From NCBI GenBank assembly GCA_012845835.1, contig JABAKD010000027.1, positions 10,748,790-10,812,789 of the forward strand: 64,000 bases of DNA, read 5' to 3'. This document shows, in pieces, positions 51,436 through 62,492 of this stretch (position 1 is its first letter; every line of letters starts with the position of its first letter). Origin of the DNA: Undaria pinnatifida. Taxonomy: Eukaryota; Sar; Phaeophyceae; Laminariales; Alariaceae. Under the pieces are notes generated by a model, which ran no database searches, was not told where the DNA came from, and was given only the letters and a program-made list of their open reading frames with translations. Made by a program: the position numbers and the translations under genes.

Positions 51436-52189
51436 AAACCCCCTCGGGGGAGAGATCAATTTGAAGTGGAGGATTCAATCGAACTTGCAAGGCATATTTT
51501 CTCACTGGGCCAATGTCCCCGAGGCATTCTGTCGTAGCTATATGGCAACCATGAATTATCGACAAAACCACCGAGAGAGGCGACAAAATGAACTTCAATG
51601 AGTGGCGACCGGGGCCACTGCCACGCTCACTGCTATACTGCGCTGTAGCAGATCATTTCATATCGTACCGCGGCTGTGACGCCGCAAATGATATAACGGC
51701 GGTCGCAAGCCAACACTTTCCCACTAGCTCGACAAACGCCTTGTGCCGCGACAAAGAATCGAAACTACCTAAAACACAGAGGTTAGTTGAAGACGTCGAT
51801 GGTAGCTGCATCGCCGTCACGGAAGATCTATGTATTATTCCGATCGGAAAAACATTGACAATACGCAACAAGTGAGGAGCCAAGTTCGTATGTTTTCACC
51901 AAACCGAATCGAATTCAATTCGATTAATATAAGCTGAATATTTTCGATTCAAAGTAGGTGTCCGTCGTTAATCCAATACGTGCCCACGGGTTAGAAACGA
52001 AAGAAACATGAACAGGACCTACAGTAGTAGTAGGTGCTACTATCATCACTACTGCAACATGTACGATACATACTGCTACATACAGCTGTACTTTCGGTGC
52101 TCGGTTAGCGTCACTGGCAAGTTATGACATCATAATAAAAAATGCACAGCACACTCTATGGGTTATTAAACCTGCATTAATGCATGTGG
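51436..52189. other. Unassigned sequence between minisatellite blocks
   Basis: A plus frame with ATG (51588-51875, 95 codons) holds HFISYRGCDAANDITAVASQ and later DVDGSCIAVTEDLCIIPIGK. It is moderately protein-like but not recognised. Confidence 0.3.
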
Positions 52190-52575
52190 GCTCCCTGGGT
52201 ATTATAACAAAGGTGTACCCATACCCCGCATATTGTGCCACAGTCTTACAGAAGTCACAGAAGTTCCAGGTAAGGGTATGGGGATCTTACAGAACTTTCC
52301 GACGTTCCGGGTAGAGTACGGAGATGTTACAGCACTCACACAAGTTCCAGGTATTGCGGCACGGGGGTACAGAACTCACGTAAATTATACAAAGTTTATA
52401 CCCCTACCCCGAGTATTTTTGCCACTGACGTACAGAACTTCGAAACGTTCCGGGTACGGGTATGAATATCGTACAGAACTTCCAGGAGTTCCCGGTACAC
52501 GAGTATGAATGTCCTACGAAACTAACAGAAGTTTTTTGTAGGGTAAAACCCGGGGTGAATACCCCGGGTATGGTC
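52190..52575 (+). repeat. Degenerate minisatellite, second block
   Basis: The same unit as 51070-51435 (TACAGAACT...AGTTCCGGGTACGGGTATG), ending in CCCCGGGTA. The 750 bp between the two blocks may be an insertion, or the two blocks may be independent. Confidence 0.75.
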
Positions 52576-53490
52576 TGTGCGTACTCTACAGAACACAACC
52601 TTGCAATAATATACCCCTGCTACCTACGCTCTTCGACAGTCCCCGGACGGCTATCGTTGCTGTTGCTTCCCATTCTCAAAACGTCTATTTCTGACGCGAT
52701 GCTTCAAGCTCTGCACACACTCCGAAGTTGACAACGACTCAGCACGCCTGCTCTGTCTCTACCTACCACAAACATCTACCACCACGGTTGCATCCTCATT
52801 CACCGCCGTGCCTACAGCGGCGCCTCCACTCCGAAAGCTAATGATGTTTTGTCGTTGGTGCCTCGGTTTCTCAAACCAGTACGCCATCCCCTCCAAATCG
52901 GTGCCAATTAGTTCGAACCGGACAGGTACACCCTCTACGTTCAAACACCCATCGTGTTTGTGCCATACCTAGGGGCTGTTACCCATATAATCGTCGAAAC
53001 AACGCTAATACAGTTCCTAACACCGAGCCGACTGAACGAGCATTGGCAATGCCGACTTTTCCGCAAATCCCGACGGGTATCAGGTTTGAGTCACGGTTAC
53101 TTGAATATATTGTGCATTTTTTTTTACATTTCACAGGTACCTTTGGAGGGCGAACGGTGGCATAGCTTCTTTCCGGCAACGGAGGTTGATTCTCCTCCAG
53201 ATAACAAAGCCTTTCTAAAATGCATCCAGCACTCAAACTGTGAGCAGTCTAGAACTGGATGGCTTATGGCCAGGATGAGCACTCTAGCAAAAGCAGCAAA
53301 CTAACCGACAACATCGACACAGCAGATGTAGACTTGTGTGGCTCCTATATCCTATACGGCGCGGTTTTATAGTAACAAAAATTTCATCATTGTTTCGCCC
53401 CCTAGCCACCATGTCATCCTGATGACCGTTGCACAGATAATCGCGTGCCAGGCAAGGCTGGGGCTGTCACGGTCCATCCACATGTGATCC
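52576..53490. other. Unassigned, with one weak exon candidate
   Basis: On the minus strand at 52944-52759, PVRFELIGTDLEGMAYWFEK is protein-like and resembles the P-G-D-DG--YW-F signature of WHIM or DDT chromatin-remodelling proteins. It follows a possible acceptor (TTGAACGTAG). No companion exon was found. On the plus strand, TTTCACAG precedes a 45-codon block (53141-53278) that is also only weakly suggestive. Confidence 0.2.
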
Positions 53491-53729
53491 AAAGCTACGG
53501 TAGCGGGTTACCCATCTTTCCCCTGCTAGGTTTGAGCTTTCATACTCGCGCGAGCGACTCCGTATCATGCGGGCAAAAAGGCAGTATTAGTCGATGTTGA
53601 TGTCGCAGCGAAGCTAACTATTCCAGTGTGTGGGTTGATTTTGCAAAGTTCTAACGGCACGAATCCTTAAGACCGCAAAGGAACAAGAGGGCTATTCGCG
53701 CGAGTCACCCGAACCCCTACCGTAGCCAA
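53491..53729 (+). mobile_element. Palindrome-bearing MITE, copy 2
   Basis: Ends AAAGCTACGGTAGCGGG and CCCCTACCGTAGCC. Internal CTCGCGCGAGCGACTC and TTCGCGCGAGTCACCC, with the conserved centre GCAGCGAAGCTAACTATTCC. Confidence 0.75.
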
Positions 53730-55084
53730 GGACGCGTGCTACGATAGAGGTAGCATTTTTGGTCTGGAAGGGTTTCTGAATGACGGGGCTCGTACTCCTA
53801 AAATCGTCCGAAATTGACCATTTTGTTTTGCGCAATTCTCGTCGTGTACACCTCGGCCATGGGGATTGTTCATCCGGTATCTTAGCAGTCTTGGATGTTC
53901 TCCAAATAAATTAGTTTTTTTGGGGGAGGTCCTGAGCTCCCAAATTGAGGGAACCTCAGAAACAAGCGTAGCGTGCACCTTTATCGTAGCACGCTTCCGG
54001 GGTCATGACGAACGAGTGAATCTTGAAATCACATTTGTCTACTGAGCCCTGGTTTGGACGAATGTGATGTTGCCACCGTCACATATCCCAAGCCCACACA
54101 AACGAATTGCTGACGTCAACACGGACCTCCCCGTGATGCGTTTCCGCCGGCCGAATAAACCGGGCATGGACGGTGACGCGTAACTCAGAGACATGCTGTA
54201 CACCCAACGGCGTATATCTGCGATTGAGGTAGGCACCGGTTAAATTTCGGTTCCTTAATATGAGAAGCCCTCTATACACCACTTACACCACTACATCGTG
54301 AAAATTATACTAGATGTAGATCCCGGCATACAATCCCGTTGCCCCATTGCCCCAGGTAAAAAAACGAATTAAATAGTAAACCCGAAACGCCACCCCAACG
54401 ACATTGGCAAGTGTAGTGTTCATTACTTGACCAGCCCAGCCAGCCTGCAATAGTAATGCCGAGGGGTGCTACACCTACCGCAACACGCGACCAACGTACA
54501 GCACACTATACGTCATAATGATTCAACCTCTGGTGGCCACCATAGGCTAAAATAAACCATATTGGGCCGTCGATATCCTCTAATCGGTCTGTTTTTCTCT
54601 GGAGTCATGTGTGACTCGACGGAAGCACATCTGAAGGATGGTGCCCAAGCATTCAGTTCTCTATCCACGGATTGCCGCGAAACCTACTGAGGTGCTTATT
54701 GTACCGTGATTATTCTGCCAGAGTGGGCGCAAAACTGTGTTTCAAGGGTTTCCGGAAACAGGGTGAGGCCACGTTGGCGCGGCAGCCCTGCGACCAGAGC
54801 CCTTGCCCCCGTAACCTAAGGGGACCACCGTGGAATTTCGGGGTCGGCGAATGCCTTCACGCGTATCTGCTACGCAGGCCAATGCGTTTTTGCGGAGCAT
54901 ACGGCACCACGTTCCTCCCCAAGCCCTGAAGACGTAACGGCGGACAAACCTCTGCTTCTCCTGCGTAGCAAATCGGTAAGTTAGATACGGAAAGCAAGAA
55001 AAATATCGATTTCGTCATGGGAAGCTCCTAGTGGACATGGCTGCAATCAAAGCCCGATTACGCGGACAAACTCCGTAAAATAGT
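53730..55084. other. Unassigned sequence
   Basis: Only short frames without motifs (for example 54672-54929 plus, 85 codons). A palindromic GTCCTTGGCTACGG motif at the left edge belongs to the MITE. Nothing else is recognised. Confidence 0.35.
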
Positions 55085-55515
55085 CCTTTTATTATGTTAA
55101 CTTTTATGTTTTGTTTTATTTTCCCTCCGACTCATGGGGAAAAACAAAGCTAACCCTCAGCACCCTTCCACGTATTATCAGACATTTTGTGTGTCAATTT
55201 AACTCAATTGTATACACAGTCTAGCGCTACCTGACGTATCCTTCAAGTCCGGTGACAATGACAGCGTGAAGCTTCCTTACAGACGGTCACCGTTACAACT
55301 ACAGCAAGCAAGCTGCCGTCGTATACGGATGAGTGGGTACGTGGACCCCAGTGTATTTCACGGGATAAGATGCCGTGGAGATAGCCACCCGGAACGTCAT
55401 ATTTCTGGCTAGCGTGAGACTTGCGCAACCTCATCCACCAACATCCCCCCCGCCAGTGAAATGGATTTCCGCCGGAGCCCGTCCCGTGATAGTCCACCCT
55501 ACCCATTCGGGCGTT
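55085..55515 (-). mobile_element. SINE-like family S3, second long copy
   Basis: Inverse of 4328-4740. It shares CAACGCCCGAATGGGTAGGG, TTCCGGGTGGCTATCTCCAC and the TAATACGTGGAAGGGTGCTGAG block, and has an A-rich tail (T-rich at 55085-55125). It lies just past the 3' end of the channel-like gene. Confidence 0.75.
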
Positions 55516-55567
55516 GCCTCATATATAGAGTCGAGAGCGTTTGGCCTCACTGCAATCAGGGTTCAAA

Positions 55568-58500
55568 TCACAAGCGATTTTGCCGTGAACTAACGATACG
55601 CACCACAAACGAACTCGTACGGTTCGGGACTGGGCGAAATACGGATACACTGTATTTCAAGGGCGTTGCTGGCGAGTCCAGCGCAAACAAGAACCTACGG
55701 CAGAGTTCGATACTGTTATTCGTAAACAGTCGGCCCACCTTTTCGTTGTCCTCCAAGGTCTCCCGCTCAGCTTCGTTATTCATGAGCTTAGATACGCCTC
55801 CGACGACGAACGCCATTAAATCAACGTACGTCTGCAATGTGAGTGCTGTAACGTCAAAGTGGAACAGCCGTGGAACAGGTGGGCATTGAGATTAGTCGTT
55901 GCTGTGTCCAACATTTGCCGGGGTTGGGTTCAATATCACGTTTATAATTTGTTGAAATAGTCGGAAGACGTTTGGCGATAACGGTACAAGCCACGCGGTT
56001 GGAACGTTGTCAAGAGAGTACGACGTGTTTACATTTCAAGTGCAGCCCCGCTCGGTATGTGCTTTCGATCTCGTCGTGGAAAGAGCGGTACAATATTACT
56101 GGGACCTGGACAGCAGGGCAAATGGCCGAAAGCACTTGAAAAAGGCCTCACCGACGAGAACCGTTAGTTGGATGATGATGACCCATTTGTCTGCCTGCTC
56201 CGCTTTATCGGTCGCTCTCCATTCCAGGGCGGCGAAGCCTAAGATCGCCATGCAAACAGCGTCAGTCCCCGACAGGCAAGCCGCTACGGTGTTTACAAAC
56301 CTGTGCAACGCAGATACACCATGGCAGGGTAAAATCTTCTTGCCGTAGTTGTTTTTCACGGATGTGGGGTACCAAACTCACCGATAGCCACCTTTGATGG
56401 CGGCAGCTCGGGTACACCAATCGCGGGGAAAAAACGATGCTGAATGGATCGTGTGTAGGAGGCAAGCGAAGCTTGGATGGGAAACAGCAGCCAAACTCCT
56501 ATAGGTACGTAAAGTCAACAATTGTGTGACAAGCGGGTTGCGTTGGCTTGAGTCGTAAATGAAAAGTCTCCAAAAGAGTTTAAGCATCTGCATTGCAAAC
56601 AAGATTAACACGAAATACCAGGATTGATGGACGGGGCACAAAAAACGATGAGCCAGTGGGAACATGTCCTAATTCAAATAACAACTCTATCCCAAACGTC
56701 TCTCGCGCAAACGTCTTCGGCGCCAAGAATTCGTTGCAGCGTCGATGTCAGACTTGAGGAAATTGTCTGTTATAGTGACCCACGGAAGAAGTGTATATAT
56801 CCCACGAATTGCCCCGTGGCAAGAAGTAAAACCTCCATCCCGGAATCGTCATTTCAATGGGTGCTCGCAACTAAGGCGTACTTGGTGTGGAAACCCAATC
56901 TCACCTATTTGCGAAAGGCTTGACCCGCACGAGTACTACGCAGGTCACTGTAAGCTGGCCACAGAAACAGAACAGTTGCGTCACGCTCTCGTCAATCAGA
57001 ACCCCGATGGCGGCAAACACCGCCGACTGTGAGGAACATGAGGAGAGTGCGCAATCGTTGATTAGCATGATGCGAAACAAACACGAAGCAAACATACCAC
57101 TGACTGGGGGATAACGTTACTGGCCGCAAGGTACTCGAGCCAGTGATTCAGTGATTGGGCGTCGTAAGTAGAAGGGGGTATGTGAGAGGGTTTTCACAGT
57201 GAAACAGCCGGTGTGGTTATCGCAAGTGGACAGCTTCCTCAACCAGAGTATGCACCTGAGCGAGAGAGTACACCATGAACCACGACCCAGCTTTGGTGAA
57301 ATCCACGAACAGCGGCTCGAACCCGATCCGGAAACGGTCTCCCTGCCGCCGGGCGTGTTCGTCAGCATTGACCTGGGCCCTATCATCTTCAGGTGAAAAT
57401 TCAGTGTAGGCCCTTTTGGCAGTCACCCATTGTCCTGTGTCCGCCCAGGAAAGCAGGCTACGACTTTCCTTGCAGCTGGCTACAACTCGGGAGAAGAAGC
57501 CAACATTGTCGTTACGGCCGTCATCATGTTCGCCGGGGTGGATTGTAGGCTCGAACACAATGAGCTCATCAGGGCGTACTCGTACGGCGATAGTCCGGTA
57601 CACCATGACTACCATGAGTATGGGGTAGAAAAGCTGAGGGCAAAGTAGCACCGGCGCATCGACGAGCAGTGCAGAGGACAGGTGCGCAAGTCAGAAGCAG
57701 TAATGATATATAGCAACCTATGTGCACACATTGTGTTCTATCTTTTTTGCGGTCTACGAAACCGCAGAACATGTCCTTGTTGCGTGACTCGACGCTGTCA
57801 CAACGGGTAAGGCTTTCGTCATCGGGATCCACATGTGGCACACTTATGAATGTTGGTAGGTGTCTTGGTGCCAGCATACGTTAAGCACGTGCTACCGTTT
57901 TGATTGCGTACAAGGCGACTTACCAACGCTGCTGACGCCGCGACAATCACCCACGGACACGAGCTTTCACGTAGGGCCGACGCACCAGCGGCGACTGCTC
58001 CCTCGAACGCAAACAGGAGGAACACAAGCTCGACATGCGGGAAGTGCAGCCATGGCGATGCTGAATGGTCTCTGTATTCTGGGAGGGTCCTAAATCGGTT
58101 ATCGCTACGAAATGCATCTTGGTTGGCCCCTTCCTCGTCAGTGCTAGTTTGTCGCCGGTATTTTCTCTTTGTCAGTGCGGAGCCCAAGGAATTCGATGCA
58201 GTCGTGGAGTTCGATTCATCACCAGGTTGAACTTTCCATTTCGCCCAACGGGCGATTAACTCGTCGATGGGCGTGCCGTCGAGCTCAGCCATCTCCATCT
58301 CCTGTTTGGCGCGTTGCTGCCGTTACATGCAATGCGGTTGACGAACCGACTGCGTAAGTCATTTGTGAAAAGAAGTTAATTTGACTTTTCATTAACACCC
58401 ACGTTCGTGCTGATGCAGTAGGAGTCTCTGCACCGGAATTTCGTGCAATACCATCCCTGCCCGCAAATGCCCTCAGTATCTATTTCATCTGCTAGGGCAA

Positions 58501-59488
58501 GCCATCCAGATACAGTACGAAGTTAGGACTTTGTGAAACTGTGTACTTGAGGGCGATATCACCTTCGTCATCCAATATGCCTCTACACCAGAGGTCACCA
58601 AGACGTGGATGAGGAAGATAGCAAACAGGATACCCAGGAAGAGCACAAGGTGGCCAATGAAAACCATCTCACTAATCTCGCTTGATTCAGCTGGTTCAAA
58701 CGCACACCGAGGCAAATCATCTGTATCCAGTCGAACCGTTCTCCTTGCTGGTGTGATTGATTCGACGAAATCTTCCGGCGGCCAGAGATTCGCCCACCTA
58801 CAGGAAGCAAGATGGTTATGCTCGATGTCATACAAACATGAAGATATTGTTCATCATTTACATCCGTGTACTTGCACTCATCATGTTCTTGTATGTCGGT
58901 AGAGATGCCGCTACGGTAGCGTCAAAGCCTGTGAGTCGGCCTTTGATGTTTCCATTCCCACAGCTTGACCGTCTTGCATTTTCTTGGCGTAGCTCAATGT
59001 GAATCGTGCATTTTCAGACCTGAGGTTCCCGACAAAATCTAAGATCCACGAATCTTCAGCTCCTGTAGAGTCCACGAGTGAGAGTGTTGCAAGAAATTGG
59101 ATCTGGCCGATGACCACCAAAGCCATCGTCGATGTTGGTGTCCGGATGCTGGGAAAACTTTGATAAGAGGTCGTTGACTCCTCCTGAACACAATGAAGGA
59201 ACGAAAACCGGAGCAGGTGATTCAAAGACTGATGCTTCTGGCAGAAGACGATTAACATTTTACATAGTTTCCACCTACGAAAGATTGTATTGAGGCCAAC
59301 GTCACTTTATGTCTGCCACGTTCCACATTTTCCAAAGGCATTCCAAATTTAACACAGGGGCATAAGAATCACGAACGAACCCCGAGAGATCTGATGGGTT
59401 AGTGGCACTTGTCACAGGACCGGAAGAAAAGCCTCAACTCGCGCCAACAACGTACGCTGTAACTCCAAACAATGCATTCGAACTCACG
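55568..59488 (-). CDS. TRP/Pkd2-like membrane channel protein, multi-exon, partial
   Basis: Five exons join in one frame through GT-AG introns: 59183-59020 (MALVVIGQIQFLATLSLVDS; DFVGNLR), 58797-58563 (WANLWPPEDF; a membrane helix VFIGHLVLFLGILFAIFLI), 58301-57924 (SPWLHFPHVELVFLLFAFEG; donor GTAAGT), 57633-57256 (YPILMVVMVYRTIAV; RIGFEPLFVDFTKAGSWFMV) and 57026-56905 (SAVFAAIGVLIDESVTQLFC; VKPFANR; donor GTGAGA). Further likely exons are 56300-56106 (membrane segment ending FFKCF) and 55845-55568 (YVDLMAFVVGGVSKLMNNEA, stop at 55568). A candidate upstream exon is 59705-59488, ending in GTGAGT. Introns are 222, 261, 290 and 229 bp. Many hydrophobic helices and the WANLWPP and EPLFVDF strings match, as I remember them, large TRP-like channel proteins of brown algae and oomycetes, with extracellular repeats at the N-terminus. 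That N-terminal part was not found. Links around 56905-56300 are unresolved, so the gene may be decayed there. Confidence 0.72.
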
Positions 59489-59705
59489 TCTGTTCCAGGT
59501 TGCCCGAACTCTCGTGTATCCCCAGTGCCTGAAAACAGGCTGAATACCGTAGCAGTAAAAACGCCACAGAACGTAAAGATGGACGCATACCTCGCAACCG
59601 TTCTGGCAGGAATCTTTGAAAAGCAACAAAGAGCAAGGGAAACAATAAGCGGCATGGGTATTCGGAAGCCCAAACAGAATGCATAACGGTAGCTTCGCTG
59701 GTCAT

Positions 59706-61026
59706 AGCTGACCCTCTTTGTCCACTAGGATCAGCGTGTCATCTCGGAATATCTACAGTCCGTATCTTGGTGTTTGTCCATATTAACGTTAACGTTAGGT
59801 TTTTTTGTTCGGTCGGGACCCATGTGGTCGTTCCAGAACTAAGATAGCAACGATAAACATAAATCGCCCATCTCCAGGCAGATACATCCACAAGAATGGA
59901 AATGTTCGAATGCGATTGGGGTTTTATCAGCTTAGAATTGTACGCAACGTAGTTGACTTGACTTTGGAATTGTGATCTTTCGCACGCTACGTATGAGCGG
60001 TTTCACCCACCGTGGGCCTTGCCAACCAAACCGGATTCTCCAAAACGTTCAAAGGCAGTTGATAAACGTATCGGTAGGAACGTTCATGTGACAGGCCATG
60101 TATAGCTTTGACAGATCCCATTTACTCTGGCAAGCTAAATTTTATGATTTTGAAACGAATACAGGGCAATGATTACTGTCGACATACCATCGATTTTTTC
60201 TTGTTCTGTACTCAACGTCAACTGACGATTAATTACGTTGCAAAGGGGCTCTCAATGAATACTTCATACTCCCGGCGAATAGCTGGGTTATTGAGGGTAA
60301 GGTTTGAAGCAAACGATCTCAGAATGAGCGAAAAAAACGGTCAGAAGGCTGCCCGTATTTAACGCTGCGAACCCGTGGAATTGAACGCATTTATCAAGTT
60401 ATATTCCAGAAGGCCTGAAGTCGTACTTAAACAGTTGTTGACAGCGCGTCGTCATGTGAAGGAGTCGTGGGGTCGCTTATAACGATGAAACGTGTGAGGT
60501 AGTCTGTTCTTTCGCGGTAACGAATGTTTGCAGATGTGCCTTGAATGCAATCCGAACAGAGATGGTGAAGCTTGTCAGCTTCGTTAGCGGAATTAGCATC
60601 GACGTGTTTGTTTAGGTTTCCTGTGTCGAGGTATGTTCTGAAGGCTGGAATGGATTCGTTTGCGCATTATTTAGTATGCGCAGACTACACGAAGTAAACG
60701 GTCCTCTTCAACGTTCAACCTTCCAACCTTAGTCCGCAACGGGGGTAGATCAATAGATAACGCGTTTGTGCCACACAAACCCAAACCGGTCATGGCATCG
60801 ACTGTTTCACCTCTGGTCCGATTGGTGGGGCTGCTGATGGCGCGATCGTCATATACGTTGAGGAGCTGAACGGGGCGGCAGAGGGTCGTGCTGTAGCCTC
60901 CGGCGAACGCACTGGTTGATTACATAGAGGGGGTAGCCAGGTGGAGCTTAGTTCAGGTCAAATCTCATGCGCGCAATCGGACAGTGTAAGAAGTGTGCAG
61001 GATAAATGTTTTTTAAAAATTAGATC
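59706..61026. other. Unassigned; expected upstream part of the channel-like gene not seen
   Basis: No cysteine-rich or EGF-like exon is readable on the minus strand here. A plus frame at 60108-60362 is not recognised. TTAACGTTAACGTTAGG at about 59785-59800 is a small perfect palindrome. Confidence 0.35.
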
Positions 61027-61295
61027 AAGGCTACGGTAGGGGCTGTATCCCAGTTTTGCAACACAGGGGCTGAGCCACTCACACGGGTGACTCTGTGCCT
61101 CACTGACAAACCTCCGTTCGGCCATCGTTTTGGCGCGGCGTACCCTACCATTCAGTTGGGGGTTAACACCGAAATTTAAAGCAGCACAAAAGCAGAACAC
61201 GTCAAGAAAGAGGCGGAGGCGGGTCACTCACGCGAGTGACCCCGACCCACTGCAAAAAAGACGATAAACAACAATAACCCCCCTACCGTAGCCTT
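61027..61295 (+). mobile_element. Palindrome-bearing MITE, copy 3
   Basis: Best-preserved ends: AAGGCTACGGTAGGGGC and CCCCCTACCGTAGCCTT. Internal blocks: GAGCCACTCACACGGGTGAC, GGCGCGGCGTACCCTACCAT and GGGTCACTCACGCGAGTGAC. Length 269 bp. Confidence 0.85.
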
Positions 61296-61355
61296 AGTAA
61301 TGTATCGCTTTACACCAACGCCATGGGTTTGAATAATATACTACCGGGTTGGACG

Positions 61356-61602
61356 AAGGCTGTGGTGGGGACGTCACGTTTGAGTGGTATGGGTTTTGTG
61401 GCTCGGTACCACTCGCGCGAGTGACCCCGTCGTTCGGTTGCGGTATTAAGATTTCCAGTTTTTCGGTACGAATCCACAATGGCAGGTAAGCTACGCTGCG
61501 CCCTAAAACCGCCCGAGACATTTTTGTCAGTGAGGCACAGCGTCACGTGCGGAAGTGGTGAAAAGCCGTTAGTGAGAAAAGGGATAACCCCCCTACTTGC
61601 GT
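61356..61602 (-). mobile_element. Palindrome-bearing MITE, copy 4
   Basis: Ends AAGGCTGTGGTGGGG and ACCCCCCTACTTGCGTA. Inside are CACTCGCGCGAGTGACCCC, GTAAGCTACGCTGCGCC and GTCAGTGAGGCACAGCGTCA. The conserved centre is inverted relative to copy 3, which sets the minus orientation. Confidence 0.7.
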
Positions 61603-62231
61603 ATCTGTCGTTGCACATTCAGATGGTTTTGCAAGTCTGGTTCTGGTTTCGCATACGAGCTCGTTCACGATAAAAGTCCTACTTTCCCTCCGGTTTGGAT
61701 CCTGTTTACAAGTTCTGTTCGGATGGTACATGTTTGGTACCATGCTGACCCCCTTGAACAGCGGAGGAGGATCACATGATCCGATTTTCAAATTACGGCC
61801 TAGCAATTGAGTTGGCTTCGAAAGCGTGTCTCCATCAACAGTAGGCCTCGGAAAAGGCCAAAGATAGTGAGTAGGCGGGTTAAATATACTAACATTTATT
61901 TCCTATTTGTTCTTGTGAACGAATCTGTTCCAGGTAGACCTAGGCGTGCCTGTACAGTTCGTGCAAGTTATCGAACAAGCAAGAGAGTTTCATCGACATC
62001 AAAAGTCACCTGTGAACAACATTTGATTGATCGCTAAAAGTATTGTACGAGGAGCGCAAGCAAGAGCGATGTCACCCCCATATCCTAGAAAAACCAACCG
62101 TGACAGAGGCCCAACACCGGTTGTGTACCTGTCCAGTACTTGGCGAGGGAAGTCCAAGCGCACGTGCTCCGACACCACCGTCTAAGACTGCGCGCTCTGG
62201 GTTGAACTGAAACTTAAAACTCGTTCCGACA
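61603..62231. other. Unassigned sequence
   Basis: Nothing recognised between MITE copies 4 and 5. A 76-codon plus frame (61807-62037) ends in CEQHLIDR and is rich in R, S and V, without a motif I can place. Confidence 0.35.
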
Positions 62232-62492
62232 CAGGCTACGATAGGGGGGTTATGTTATTTTTTCAACCTTCTTTGCAGTGGGCCGGAGTCCCTCGCTCGA
62301 GTGACCCCCTGTTCCTTTGCGGTCATGAGCTAGTTTTTTTGTTTTTCGCGACATGATTCCGCAACGCAACAGTTAATCACGCTGCGCCAAGCATACATTG
62401 TAGAGTCGTTTCGTCAGTGAGGAACAGAGTCACTCGTGCGAGTGGCTTAGATCCGGGGATGAAAGTTGATGGTGCACCCCTACCGTAGCCTT
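62232..62492 (-). mobile_element. Palindrome-bearing MITE, copy 5
   Basis: Ends AGGCTACGATAGGGGGGTTA and GCACCCCTACCGTAGCCTT. Internal CTCGCTCGAGTGACCCC, CACGCTGCGCC and GTCACTCGTGCGAGTGGC are in the same order as copy 4. Confidence 0.8.
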
